In this document: in pieces, positions 1 through 12,540 of the stretch | Layout: the number at the start of each line of letters is the position of its first letter | How positions within the stretch are numbered: the first letter of the stretch is position 1 | NCBI GenBank assembly: GCA_019914995.1 | Contig: CM034140.1 | Span: forward strand, 4,774,001 to 4,838,000 | Direction of reading: 5' to 3' | DNA length: 64,000 bases | Origin: Acanthochlamys bracteata | Taxonomy: Eukaryota; Streptophyta; Magnoliopsida; Pandanales; Velloziaceae | The notes under the pieces: generated by a model | What the model saw: only the letters and a program-made list of their open reading frames with translations | Databases searched by the model: none | Told to the model about the DNA's origin: nothing | Program-made: the position numbers and the translations under genes

Positions 1-29
1 TCCATATTACTTTAAAGAATAAAATATTT

Positions 30-640
30 TCAATTAATTAATAAAATTTCATACAATAAAATCAAAATCAGTTTTATAATTTAATATATCATATTGGCAA
101 AATTTTATAAAATTTGGATGATTTTTTATGCTCTATCACAATATATGATTGATGGACGTTTATATGAGCAAATCGTAGCACCAAAATCCAAATATTATGA
201 ATTCTTATTGAACACTAATATTCTAGTGTATAATATATCTAGTGGTTTATATGTGTATTCCATTCTTACAATTGTTTAAATTGTGTGAAAGTTAGCAACA
301 ATATACTAACCTAGTTAATAAGTATAATATTTATACTTTTATTTTATACTAATTACATAAATTATATCTTTTTATATCTCAAATCAAACATCTAAACTGT
401 TACATATATTCTATATAACAACACTACTATTTAATCAAATTTAAATCACATTCGAATATATATTAGTGCTACTATTTAATACTATAAATTGTTATATCGT
501 ATACGTCCATCAATCAATTATTGTGATGGAGCACAAAATATCATTCAAATATCTAAAACTTTACCAACATGTTATACAATAAATAAAACTTTTCATAATT
601 AAATTAAACTTTTTTAATTTTCTAAAATTAAAACGGACCA
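30..640. repeat. Long inverted-repeat element, copy 1
   Basis: AT-rich sequence whose left part (about 60-190) is the approximate reverse complement of its right part (about 480-600). The left arm contains atgctctatcacaat and gattgatggacgtt. The right arm contains the complementary cgtccatcaatca and attgtgatggagca. The left arm reappears near 5760-5860 and the right arm near 6190-6260, so this is a dispersed element with long imperfect terminal inverted repeats. No transposase ORF is present. A non-autonomous MITE of Mutator type or similar is an inference; termini and target duplication were not resolved. Confidence 0.6.
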
Positions 641-649
641 ACTCTATGT

Positions 650-2486
650 TTGCTCTGAAATGCTTCAGTAATAGCGATTAGTATTTTTAACTGGTCGCCA
701 TTATTTCGAAGACAATAACGACCAAGATAGTCGTGGTCGCTATTACTGAATATATACCAATCAACTCATCTACACACAAAACTATCGCTGCCTGACGAGA
801 TTTCCTTTGAAGTATATAAGCGGTATCACAGCTCATTGGTGCCGATGCTTGACAATCGCTGCTTGCCGCCACTGTAGCTGCCTGCTCTCCATCATTGCTC
901 ATTATTGCGCTTGCTGTAGCTGCTTACTACATGCCGCTCTGAAGCCGTCGCCGCTGGTTAAGGTATTTATTATGAAAATTTAGATTCTTTTTTATTAAAT
1001 TTTGTACATTGTTGATTCTTGCAATTGTATGTTTAAGCTTTTTGAATGAGAATCTCACTTTGCTAAGAAAATTATTTTTGATTGTAATGTTAAGCTTATC
1101 GATTAAAAGTCATCACTTTAGAAAAAAAATACTTTATGATTGTATTGTTAAGCTTGTTGACTAGGACTCTTCACTTTGCTAACCAAAATTTTTGTGATTT
1201 TAAGCTTGTTTAACTAATTTTGAAAAAGAATATTTATAAAACCTTAAAAATATATTTAATTTGTTAATAAATAATAAGATATAAATTAATTAACTAAGTA
1301 GTTCGATGTTTATTCTTTGCTATAGGAATGTATAAGAGTTGGATAAGCACTAATATAGAGTGAGCAAATAATATATTGATGAAGTTAAACAGTGACAGTG
1401 ATGGTGACTTTTAGTAAAAAATCAAATTGCATTTTTAGTTAGGGCAAGTGAGTTAAAATTATTTATGCATTATTAAAATTTCTATATATAAAAATTTAGA
1501 TTTATAACAACTTATAGGGTCAAAATTTAGATAAAGTTGTGAAAAGCCATGAAACCTAAACACATATGACCATCTCGGCTAAAGTGACATGTAGGTAAAA
1601 AGAAAATTATATTTGGAGTTAGAACGAGTGAAGTAGATATGGTATTGTACTTTTAATTTTTTATTCTATATGATTATAAATTTGCTATATATTGTGATTT
1701 ATCATAACATATTATTTTATTTTATTTCAGATACATGATCGGTGTCGGCGCTTGTATAAAATGAGCGTTGTAAATTATATGTGGTAGAAAGTCGATAATG
1801 ATAAATATTATTAAGATTGAAGTATGAAAACGATTATGTATTATGAATATTTTGTATTTTGTATTATGATAACTAATGTATTAAATTTAAAATATATAAA
1901 TTTTATTTAATTTAATAAACATTTATAATTATGTTGCTGTATATTTTTAGTTTTGAATATACAATTTGTATTATATATTTTTATATTTTAGTATAAATTT
2001 TTTTTAAAATATTCTAAAAAAATAACAGTAGCAACCAATCTTGTGTTCGTTGCTACTATTCTTTGTGTTGGTCTCTACTATTAAGAACAGTGCGACCAAC
2101 ACTATGTTAGTCGCTACTATTCTTCGTAGTTGCAACCAACACTATTCTTCGTACTAGCGACCAACTAGTGTTGGTAGCTACTATTCCTCGTAGTAGCGAC
2201 CAAACAAATGATGGTCACTACTACTAATCAATAGTGACTAACTAGCTAGTGGACGCTAATGTTTTTTAATAGTGACCGGTTTTACTTAGTCGTTGTTGTC
2301 TATAGCGACTGGTTCTTGTTTGTCGCCGTTGCTTTGTATATTAGTGGCCGTTGGTAAAATTTGGTCGCTATATTACTATTTGCGACCAGCTTTACAACCT
2401 ATGCTTTTTGTTATCTAGTATTTATTGCGACCAAATTTTTTCTATAGTGATCAATATTTTTTATCACTATTAATGTTTTTGTAGTA
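650..2486. mobile_element. Non-autonomous CACTA-like element
   Basis: Both flanks carry many short degenerate copies, in both orientations, of a motif built on 'gcgaccaa' and 'tggtcgctatt' (about 665-745 and 2020-2480). This is the usual subterminal repeat architecture of plant CACTA (En/Spm) elements. The right end reads ttttgtagta, close to the complement of a CACTA terminus (CACTACAAAA) with one change. The middle has no transposase coding. The short GC-richer stretch around 780-960 resembles other non-coding CACTA interiors. The left terminus was not located. Confidence 0.6.
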
Positions 2487-3250
2487 ATGTGCAACGTAAA
2501 CAATAATTTCTTCATGAGAATATATATATTTTCGGAATAACTATATATTTCAAAACACTATTAAAATAGTACAAACTTCAAATTATTTTTTAAAGTGCAA
2601 TAAGTTTATTTTATTTTTTTTATTTAAATAAATCTACATAATCTAAATATGAAGTTACAATGTTTTATTTAAAAAGCGAGTGCATTCTAATCTCATCAAT
2701 TATTATCAAAATTTTTGGTTTAAATATTTTACATTACCAAAATGGTATAACTTCAAACCTTCTTTTTTGGCTAAAATTGCACCCGGATCGTGATTAAATC
2801 AGTAAGATCGCAATTTTCTTATGATTTTATTCGATTTCAGTTTGAAAAGTTTTCAGTAATTAGCTGATATTTGAGAAGGTTTTTGTAAAATTAAAGGTTT
2901 AATTGTAGAATTTGCGAGAATTTTTTGTAAAATTTTTGAGGAGTTTTCTATAAGATAGGAGGGGCTTTAATTTGAAGAAGTTCCTCTCCAAAATCTTTAA
3001 ACATATTAAAAACTTTCTTAAAAAGTATTAAAAAAATTTTAATAAAATATTTTTAGTGGTATTAGGAAATGTTTATATAAAATCAATGATATGTTAAATG
3101 TTATGCCCCTACCTGAAAATATTGATTTAATGATTCTGAGCGTAATGATACCATCTAAAATTCATATTTTGACAATCTCGATCCTATCTTTAGGTGCTTA
3201 ATTATTTTCAGATATAAATTTTTAGGGATAAATTTTTATGAGATATTAAT
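2487..3250. other. AT-rich intergenic sequence, no gene
   Basis: No coding signal. The stretch 2860-3250, with repeated 'gtaaaattttt' and 'gatcctat' phrases, resembles 33840-34180, so it is probably a dispersed non-coding repeat. Confidence 0.4.
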
Positions 3251-3690
3251 TTTGACGATCCTACCAAAAATTTTGAAGTCAGAGGTCGGGAGAGTTGGAG
3301 GTAGCAGAGACGACGATGAAAGACTGGGTCGGAACCAAAGAACGCAACAACTAGGTCAACCGGAGGCAACAATCGAGTTGCCGAAAACTGGAGGAGTGGA
3401 GGGAGGCAACGAAAGTGGAATGAAGGGATCACTGGGCGCGGAGGGTGAGCCACAAATACCCAGAGCAGATTAGAAGAGGGGAGAAAGAAAATTAAACTAG
3501 TCTCGACCGAATGAACTGATATTAGCGATCGTCTTGTGAGCGGTTGCTATCGAGGATAATAAAAACCAACAAGTAGGTGTTTGCTATTACTTTGTACATT
3601 AGTGACCCATAATATAGCGATCGCTATTGCTTAAGATAATAGCAATCGATTAGAACAAAAACGTTCGCTAATATATTAATAATATGGAGG
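3251..3690. mobile_element. CACTA-like fragment
   Basis: A GC-richer non-coding block (3280-3480) is followed by subterminal-type repeats at 3515-3690 ('gatattagcgatcg', 'gtgacccataatatagcgatcgc'). These match in style the repeats at 650-2486 and 19320-19766. The ORFs here (one per strand, about 75-80 residues) are overlapping and low in complexity, and I do not consider them genes. No clean terminus is seen. Confidence 0.45.
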
Positions 3691-3708
3691 AATATATAGT
3701 TAAACAAT

Positions 3709-5640
3709 TGCGAGCAAAATCTACAAAATATTAACTTGAGGGGAGTGAATTGAGTTATGATAAAATTAAACAGAAACAGTCTACTATTTAAAAGCAGTCA
3801 CTAATTAGTTAGCTATCAGTTGACCAGAAGATTTATGACTAATGACTGAACGTTGACTGTAACCTGCACTGAAGTGTTAGCACAATATAATTCAAAAAAA
3901 CTAATTGAAAGTGCTAAATAATGCAAACCGGTCAGCACCTCGAAAATTTTTATGTAGTTCAACATAGCGTTACCTACGTCCATGTTACTTGACTTAGTGT
4001 TTCGTAAAACCATTAACGTTACTTGACACCGCAAGTGAAAGCCATTAATGTTGAGCTAACGTACAATCAAGAATCTGATAACCTAATTATGCTTGCAAAT
4101 CGAGAATTCGCAAGTTCTCAAACATCCTCTTAAGGTTACAAGTGTTTCACAAGGTTAAGCTCAAGTGATCTCTCTAACAATGATTTGCAATCTCACGTCA
4201 AGAAAGCTTAAGGGATCTCACAAAAGAAAATAACAAAAATTAGACTATAGAAAATGCTCTTGGTGAAGATGATCTCTTTATCGAATTTCAAGATGATGGC
4301 TTGATGTGTGCTCTGTAAAAATATATTCGTTATATATTCTTACTGTCTTCAAAATTGCAGCTAGATAGAGATATCTTCTCCCGTATCTCTAGAGCACAAT
4401 TGCTGTAACGGGTGAATATTTCAACGGCTAAAAAAAGATATATGGCCAAGATCAAATCAAAACGGCTAATAAATTGGATATCTCGGTTGTTACTTTGATT
4501 TATTCCCTAGCCATTACTAGCTGATGTGGATCTCATCTATTATGCATCAAAAAGACGTTTTCAAAATCTCAAGTAAATTGGTCATCATATGATACCTAAA
4601 AAATATTCTAATAGTCTAAATGTTTTCTAAAATTTTTGCTGACATTTGATCCAAATTTTGTGACAAATTTCTTCTAGAAACCAGTATGATTTCATTCCAT
4701 AAAATTAATCTCCAGAGTGTGTTCTCCAATCTGCATATAGATATCATATTAAAATTCAAACGGATGGTCAAAATATGAATGTTTGAAGTATATCTGCTAA
4801 GAGTTGTATGCATGCCGGATTCTTTCAATATTTATATATATTCTGGAAACCTTCTAATATCCTCACAATAGAATATGAAAAATAATATCCTATATATATT
4901 CTTGATTGATCTAGCCTTTTCTAAAATCGGCTGCAACTAATTGGCACGAGTAGGGAACAAAAAATAATTCAGCCGCACCTCATAGCTTCATGGTTCAATC
5001 TAGTTTGAAATGCATTCTGTCTGGCCATTTTGAGGATTTTTCTTGACTCCGTTACTTGATAATATTTCCTTAAATTTGGAATTTAAATAGAGATCCATGA
5101 GTCAACTTTCAGTAGCAGAAATCGGATCTCCAAAATATGCTCGAGCTGAGAGATAGTGAATTTGCACGTTTTGGTCTAGATCAGATTCATTCGGGTACAT
5201 CCAGAAATGATAGTTTACAAAATAGTGAGCTTCTCCGATTTTTTTGGATTCATTTTTCATGCAATGAGTTGAATTTGGAATGTAGAAACTTCACGATGTC
5301 TTCTATCCACAAAATAAATCATATCTCTAAAATCTTTTATGAGAATTGAGAAGACATATAACATTTGCCGTTTGAAGTGTCAATGTGCTATCAAGTTGAT
5401 CTAGTGATGTCAGATAGCGTGACCAGTGAACTTTATAAAATTTTTCTGTTCGATACATGATAAAAATTCGTCCTCTTGGTCTCCATTTATTCTGCCATAT
5501 TTTAGATTTTTTAAAAATATCTTCGTTTGGTACCGTGAGTAGAAAAGTTTGCACATTTGAAGTTGGTATGTTAAAAAGTCTCAATAATTAGGCAATTTCT
5601 GTATGTTACTCTGTCCAACCCATAGCTATTCAAATCCAAT
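3709..5640 (-). mobile_element. Copia LTR-like block (solo LTR or fragment)
   Basis: The first ~45 bases, starting with TG at 3709, align with the sequence starting with TG at 19089. Both contain 'aatctac', then 'aatattaact', then 'gagtgaattgagtta'. At 19089 that sequence lies directly next to the primer-binding site and gag of a minus-strand Copia element, so it marks the LTR edge. By homology this block would be an LTR of a related element. The rest is non-coding with stops in all frames. The far boundary is a guess; no coding domain is attached. Confidence 0.45.
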
Positions 5641-5729
5641 GTAGACATATTCATAGCTTAGCAATGATTATAAAATATGCGTTATTATTTCAGATTTCTA
5701 ACAATAATAATAATTTAAAATCAATTAAA

Positions 5730-6300
5730 AAACTTAAGTTAGTAAAATTTAATCCGTTGAATTGATTTAAAATTTTTATATAATATGTTGACAAAATTTT
5801 AGATCATTTGGATGATATTTTGTACTCCATCACAAGAAATGATGAATATACGTATATAATTAAACAATTTATTGGCATAATTGGTCTAATTTATATCTAA
5901 ATTTGATTAAATTTTGTGTGAAAAATAGTGTAATGTTAACTATATCTAATGGTTTGATACTCTATTTAAAATATAAAATTTGATAATTTGTGTAAGTAGC
6001 ATAGCAAGAATATAAGTATCATGTTCGTTAATTAAGTCGGTCTATTGTTGCTAACTCGTTTACTCAACTTACACAATTTAAGAATAGAATGATGATTTAA
6101 ATCGTTGAATATATTCTATAATACAATATTATTATTTATACAATATTTTAATAAATTTGGATATAATTTAGTGCTTCAATTAATGTCTACAATTAATTAG
6201 TTAAACGATATACGTCTATTAATGATTTATCATCGAAATGATTTAAACTTTGTCATCAGAATATATGCAAAGTAGAAATCATATTCAACGACTTCAATTT
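5730..6300. repeat. Long inverted-repeat element, copy 2
   Basis: The left arm near 5760-5860 ('atcatttggatgatattttgtactccatcac') resembles 90-140. The right arm near 6190-6260 ('atatacgtctattaatga') is its approximate complement. A middle phrase near 6045 ('attgttgctaac') is the reverse complement of 'gttagcaacaat' near 291, so the interiors are related in inverted orientation. As with copy 1, CACTA-like repeats follow immediately. Confidence 0.55.
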
Positions 6301-6369
6301 TATTAAATAAATTTTATTAAATAATTTTAGATTATTATTTTAAAATAATAAAAGCTAATTGTATATTGG

Positions 6370-6636
6370 TGCCGATTACTACTACATTAGCGCGTGGCAA
6401 AATTTAGCAACTTGGTTGCTATTACTCTAGGTAATACTGACAGTGTAATTGCTTGGTTGATGTTATTTTACATAAAAATAGCAACGATTGATTTATTGCT
6501 CCACATCAACCACCGATTACTTGTTGTGATTGCGTTTATCTACTAATAACAACCGTAAGTTTTCTGGTGGCAATTGCTTGTCATTAGTGACCATTTTCTT
6601 TTAATTCAATTGCTAATAATATTTTTTATTGTAGTG
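6370..6636. mobile_element. CACTA-like element end
   Basis: Repeats of the 'ttgcaac / gcaacttggttgctatt' type lead into a terminus whose reverse complement begins CACTACAATAAAAAAT, a good CACTA end at 6636. Non-coding. The opposite end was not identified. Confidence 0.55.
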
Positions 6637-7414
6637 GAAGTTAATAATATTTTTTATATCAATTACTTTGTCAAATTAAATTTAGTATATAAAAAGTTTT
6701 TATTAAATTTATTAATATTTTTTCATATTCAAATTAAACATATTCTCAAGTTTTAAGAAATAAAAACTCTTCAAAAAAAAGTTGAAATTTATTATTTTGG
6801 TGGTGGGAAGAGGATGTTTAGGTTCCTACTATTTCACATTTAGAAAAAAAATTTATACTTTAAAACTTACATCATATATATAAATTATACATGGTACAAT
6901 TCATATTTATATAAAATTTATTATATTATTGAATAAATAAATTAAACATATTTCTAAAAAATTTTAAATAACTTTTTAAAAAATATTTATATTTTAAGCA
7001 TTTACGAAATGTATGCTTGGTTTGGGACGTCCATCCATTTTCCTAATCAGGTAAATTGTCACTAACCAAAAGCATCAACTAGCAGTCGCATCTATGCTGA
7101 GCTCACATGGATGACATCATCAAACATTATCCTGTCTTGTCACAAGCGTCCAGGGGTCTATATTAGTGCACCCTTTGACAGTACTGTTTCTGTCCGGCAT
7201 TCATACGTAGCCATCTATTTTTACTGTCCTTTCTTTTCCCTCTCCTCCCATTATCTTCTTTATTTTAGTTTGTTAATAGTCATCCAGAAAACCCAACAAG
7301 AAAAACAGCCAACATTTAAATAAAACATAACATGATAACAAATGTCTTTTTTTCTTCCCCTTAACCTGTTATTGTTGAATTTTCAACTCTTGCTCTCTCT
7401 TTTCTGAAGAAGCT
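6637..7414 (+). promoter_or_regulatory. Upstream region of the VQ gene
   Basis: AT-rich to about 7000, then mixed composition with a pyrimidine-rich leader (7340-7410) typical of a plant 5' UTR before the ATG at 7415. One W-box core TTGAC occurs at 7174-7178. VQ proteins are known WRKY partners, but one core is expected by chance. No TATA box could be assigned with confidence. Confidence 0.35.
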
Positions 7415-8041
7415 ATGGAGAATGATAAGCAAAAGAGTATTCGGAACCAGAAGAATAAGATCCACATCAAGAAGAAGAATCAAAATCCTATCAAGCTTAC
7501 CAGTAGGTTGAAGCTACAGAGGAAGAGTTCCGGCGAGTTGTGCAGGAGCTCACCGGCCGTGATTCTAACACCACTGACGCCTCTGCCAAATTTCAATCAT
7601 ACGCCACCGACGGTAATGAATCACTCGATCAACCTAAATGGTTCTAATTTACTTATATAATTTGCAGCCTGTCGTTAATTAACTAACATTGGTGAGATCA
7701 ATACGTATTAGTTTCAGGTAGTGAACAATTCTAGATCCGGCGATGAAGAACAAAGGGAGACGCCAACCGACAGTAACAATGCCTGTGCAACGATTTTCAA
7801 TTCTAGTATCAGTGAAAGTAGTACTTCGCCATCAGAGCTACTTAAAAACAACATTGGTGTTGATACTCAAAATAATAGCCCTTATGGAAGCTATTTTGAT
7901 GCATTTGATCATCAGCAAGATTTCAATTTGCAGATGCTGGTACTGGACAAAATCATTAATGGATCAGCCTGTTCGCAGTCTTCTCCTTTCAGCTGTGAAT
8001 CTCTTGATGGAAATAGCAGCAATAATAGTGCTAAAAACTGA
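7415..8041 (+). CDS. VQ-motif protein (SIB1/VQ10-like), frameshifted
   Basis: VQ proteins are small plant nuclear or plastid regulators that bind WRKY factors or sigma factors through FxxxVQxxTG. The ATG frame gives a Lys-rich N-terminus ending NPIKLTSR. The motif FRRVVQELTG, followed by RDSN, lies at 7528-7557 but in the +1 frame, immediately after the stop TAG at 7504-7506. Adding one G at 7506-7507 joins the two into a normal VQ core. Exon 1 ends at 7612 with a GT donor. Two acceptors, CAG ending 7717 and GTAG ending 7721, sit 4 bp apart. The second keeps the VQ frame, the first keeps the unshifted frame. Exon 2 encodes an acidic, Ser/Asn-rich tail with YFDAFD and QML, like the C-terminus of SIB-type proteins. 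The intron is about 105-109 bp. The family assignment is solid; intactness is doubtful. Confidence 0.82.
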
Positions 8042-10200
8042 TCGATCTTCTCTCAAGACTTATCCAAGAGTTGAGTTATAACATTTCTCCTGCTGGCTTC
8101 TATATCGACTTATGTCTCAAGCTCCTAAGTAATTAAAATGTAACAACATTTATTTACTACTTAATGTAGCTGAGAGTAATCGATTCCTGTTAATTGTTAG
8201 CTCATTGTTGTTGAGGAGATATTTGAACTTGAGTAATTGATAAACATGGACATGAGGGGTGACAAGCATTAGTTTTGGTTAGGGTTACAGCACCATCTTT
8301 TGATCCCTGAGAGGGTTTAAGCTTGTAGAAATTTATGTTGAAGCTACACATTTAATAGCTGTGTTAAATTATAAAATGGTTCATATTTTCTTTCGCTTGT
8401 TAATTTCGGTCCTATATATATTCCCACTTTATATGTCTGAAAATTGCTCTATGAGAACGTTCTGCAGATAGTGAAATTTTTCTCGTTTGAATTTTAGTTG
8501 CTTTATCCGTTCCTAGAACTTAACCTGGTGGGTGCTCGCCTTAAAATGTTTTCTCAAACAAGAAATGTATACATGACAAAATCTTGTTTGCACATATATA
8601 TTGCTTCATATATGTTTCAGGTTAAACTGATTAAACTATAAAGGAAAAATGTGAGTAATTCTTACGTGCAAGAATGAAGAAGAAGAAGAAAAAGTAGAAG
8701 CAAAGGAAGAGCGCTCGCATTACACATTGCAGCGAGATAATCGAGAAATTAATCATATATGACGGTAATAGTTTCTGAGAGATTTGCAAAGAAGTTTGAG
8801 CATTGACGTTTGGTATAACTCTTTTGTGAAGTGTATATACCGCCGACTATTGGGATTTAATTAACTTGGGATTGAACATGGGAAGTGAACGCATACCCTT
8901 AGGTATGACTACGTTCCTGTGGCAAGGGAGGTACTTAGTCGTCAGGTTCAACGAGGTAGGCGAAGGTGGATTGTTGTCTGAAGAAACTAGTGTTGTTAAG
9001 TGTTGTAGGCGAAGCTGTGGTTTGAACTTGGTAAACTACTGCTAACATGTTTGTGGAAGTAATTTGATTTAATTTTCCTTATCTTGTGTCTTCTGGAGGA
9101 AACAAGCCTATTTCAATTCATGCATATTTTTTGTCTTTATTACATATGTCATTCATTCTTCAGGCTTTCAAGTAACTGATACAAAAAACCATAGCGCTTG
9201 GAAAGCACAGCCGAGTTGATTGGATCTCGATATTATGAGTTCGGTTGAACTGGAGTACTAAGTCTAAAGGAGCGCCTCCAATAGATGAAATTTGAGTCCA
9301 ATCAAGTATCTTACTGTGGTGTGTAACACGTACTTCAGTTTAATGGTGATGCCTTTCTTTTCCCATATTTGTTTTTTGTTCAAACCCCGTTTGAGAGGAT
9401 GAAGAGAAGATATTTAAAAATAAAAAAGAGTTTTTTTTAAATCTATCTTGTTCTTTTTAAATTATATATATATATATATGTATGTATAATTTAATTATAT
9501 TTTAAAAAAAAGTTTAAAGAATTTTTTAAAATACTGTAGAGAATTCTTTTAGAAATAAGACACAGAAAAACGTTTCGGAAAGAGATAAAAGTAAAGCCAA
9601 AGCCTTGATATTGTTCTACCGTGAAGACTGTTCTACGTCACTGTGATCCATTTTGTTTTCTTTTTCTTGGAATGGGTGTTTTGTGTCGGAAGCCGCTGAA
9701 TTCGGTAGTCCGGGACTTCCGAAACAGTGAGGTGCCTATTGTTCTTTCGATGGAGTCAAGTTGTACTGGATAAACTTGTTCATATCCGCTCATGCTCTTT
9801 CAGGTAGATAAGGCATATAGTAAAGGTAGTATATGGCCCCGATCAATACCATTGGCATAACTTAATTGAAGCTCCAGATGTTACTTGTAGTTATATCGAC
9901 TGAATTAAAACGTGGCTGAATTAGTAGTCCTGCTAGCAATTTGTTTCTGATTCAACATATACTTGCTAAGCTTGTATATACATTTTTTTGCCACACGGCT
10001 TCAGAAGATCTCTAGGGACTATGAGCATCCCGAGCAGTATATGTATTATGTATCTTTGTAGCAATGGGATTTTTCACATAAGTTCAATCAAAATAAAAAT
10101 TCGATGTTTCAAGGAACACATTAATTAGCTCCTCGTACCTCTATATTCATTCTGTTGGCTCTTGGTAGATTATAAAAACATGACAAACTTTCACTTATGA
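8042..10200. other. Intergenic region downstream of the VQ gene
   Basis: Probable 3' UTR of the VQ gene to about 8160. The rest has no ORF with recognisable similarity on either strand. It includes a MITE-like repeat at 9379-9600, listed separately. Nothing else could be supported. Confidence 0.5.
9379..9600. repeat. AT-rich MITE-like repeat (family M), copy
   Basis: Shares the family core 'aaaatactgtagagaattc ... gaaaaacgt' with copies near 28210, 37730 and 45830, and ends in 'aaagccaaagcc'. Contains a short (TA)n tract. Non-coding. Confidence 0.45.
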
Positions 10201-11060
10201 GCAATTACAATGGTGTAATCGAATTGGTTAGAATTTTTAGGCCGATTATCAATACTGTAAACTGGATCATTACCGACTGAAAATTACTGATTGACAACAA
10301 ATAGTTGGTAATTCTATCCGTTACGGACTATTATATTTATTACCGACTATATGGTAGCAGTCCGCAAATAGTTGCAATTACCGACAATAACTTGCTATGT
10401 CGATAAATTCAAGGTCAATGCCGACCGGAGATTTTATAGTCCGTAATTGAACGTAGACTTATTTTGATGCAGTGGGAGAAGTTTACCAACTGTTCTTGTG
10501 TTTGCAATCGGGAAATTAACGATTTTCGTTCTTCTATCGGTGTTTTATCGTTACCGACCTGCTTTCGCAGTAGTAATTGTAAAATCCAGCTCTTTTCTTT
10601 TTTCTTCTTCCTTCTTATTCTTTCTTTTTTTTTTAAACTTAGTGGACCCTACTCATGAGCATCCCCTCCACACAGGTCCTTCCTTCCCAATGGCAATCAT
10701 CTCCAATCAAGGACAAACTTTTTCTCCCTACGGCAATCGTCTCCTCCTCCTGCATTACTTCAATTTCTACTGCCGACAAGCTGAATCTTGCTCAGCTTAG
10801 CCGCTCCTTCCAGCACAAGCGAACATCTTGGCAAGAATTGATGTTGCCGATGATGGAATATATGCTTATCTCCACGCGGCCATCATCTTCTCCACCTCCA
10901 TTTTTTCTATTGTTGCTGCCGGCGAGTTGCCCCTCCCCGAACTTCCTACCGAAGATCTCCACCGTACATGTGAGTATTTTTCTTCTCATTCAGTGCGTAT
11001 GCAGCCTTTATGACATTGTTGTAGCTGATTTTAAAATTGTGCCAAGGGATTTCTATTGAG
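10200..11060. mobile_element. Possible CACTA-type remnant with ACCGAC repeats
   Basis: At 10240-10450 short repeats of 'ttaccgac' and 'ccgactat' occur in several spacings, resembling subterminal repeats of a different CACTA-like family. A GC-richer block (10640-10960) follows, carrying overlapping ORFs on both strands (longest 134 residues) with Pro/Ser/Leu-rich translations and no recognisable domain. I treat these ORFs as chance. No termini were found, so the class is inferred from style only. Confidence 0.35.
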
Positions 11061-11213
11061 TTGCTAATTTGATATTGTTTTATAATTTAATTGTGATGCA
11101 TACTACATCTAAGTTTGGCAACTGAATGCTTAAACATACTAAAAACATTTTTGGAAACAAAAAATAAGATAAAAAAACTCATACAACACTTATTCATTCC
11201 GGCATATAACTTT

Positions 11214-11467
11214 GGGGCTGTTTAGAAGTGCTTATAAAAAGTATTTTTCTAAAATAAAAAATATTTTATTCTATTTAAAAAATGAGAGATATTTTTTTTA
11301 TTTTAAAAAAATAACAATAAGCAATAATAAGAAATTATGATGTAGAAGTTTTTCTATACTTCTAAAATTTTAAAAGATTCTATAAAATATTCAAAAAATT
11401 TTAGTAAAAACTTAAAATAAAATATTAGAAAAGTATGTTTGTTGAACGCTCATCCAACGGCACCCTT
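11214..11467. repeat. AT-rich MITE-like repeat (family M), copy
   Basis: Begins ggggctgtttagaagtgct and ends 'catccaacggcaccc', weakly complementary ends of the hAT-MITE style 'GGGGCTGTTTGG...'. The interior 'gatgtagaagtttttctatac' and 'ttctataaaatattcaaaaa' matches the other copies. About 254 bp, non-coding. Confidence 0.6.
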
Positions 11468-11696
11468 ATTTTTACTTTTAATTATGACTTGCTAGACCTT
11501 TGAGTTGTGATAAATTGTTATTTATTAAATATACACACTTCGAGAGTGGGATAGATGCCTCAGAAAAGTATTTGCTTTCCTCTAACTGTGTATATGTACA
11601 TCCTCTGACGGAATGACCTGGGGACACATGTAACAAGCAACGTTCATGTAGCATTCATCCAGATGCCACTCACTCTTCTTCTACGAATAACTAATT

Positions 11697-12540
11697 AGGG
11701 CGTGTTTCAAATATTAATAACTGATTTTCGTAAATTATGAAAAATGAAAAGCAGAGTTTCATAAAAAATGGGTTGAAAGTGAAGTTCAATTTTTCTATTT
11801 AAATTGGTTTCTAAAGTGGGTTAGAAGTGAAGTTTAGATTTTGTATTTCAATTATTTTTTAAAGTGAGGTGTAAGTAGAGTTTAGAGTTTGTGTTCAATT
11901 GATTTCAAAGTGAGAACTAAAATAAGTTATAAATAATATATAATATTTATAAATAAAAAATTATAAATAATAAATCTTTCTAATTATTTATTTAGATAAG
12001 ATTTAACCATACTTCATATATAAGATTTACTAATTGTATTAGCTACAATATTAACAAAATAGTTATATGCTTTATAATAAACTTGTCATTGAAACATACA
12101 TTCTTTTAATAGTAATAATCCAAATTACAAATTTATACCTAAACACATATAACATAATATAATAAAATATAACAATTAACATTACAATACTAAATGTTAT
12201 CAAATATATCAAACTTATATTACATAATATTACGTAATACTCCACACTATAAAATACATTATACATGTATTACATTGACGTTACAATCGACAATTTGACA
12301 TACCACAAAATACATCATATTTATATACACTGATATTATAATTAATATTACAATATTACATGCACAAAACATATTACATTTCTATACACTAACATTACAA
12401 TTGTCATTGTAATACTATATATCACAAAATACATCAGTTACACTAATGTTGCATGTCTCCTACCACAAAATAACACATTCCACATAACATACAGTATGTA
12501 CAAAAACACAAACTTAACACTTAGGTTTCTGTTAAGTCAC
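11697..12540. other. AT-rich repeat-like sequence, no gene
   Basis: Starts 'agggcgtgtttcaaat', resembling the ends of the element at 61077-61354. Contains loose repeats of 'gaagtttaga' and 'aaagtg' (11760-11900), then 600 bp of AT-rich sequence with repeated 'attacatt' and 'cacaaaata'. No coding signal. Confidence 0.35.

Noticed and set aside
7174..7178. W-box core TTGAC as evidence of WRKY regulation of the VQ gene
   Set aside because: A single 5-bp core in nearly 800 bp is expected by chance.
10464..11059. Overlapping ORFs of 61-134 residues on both strands
   Set aside because: Several frames are open at once in a GC-richer block, with Pro/Ser/Leu-rich translations and no domain; the context is transposon-like.
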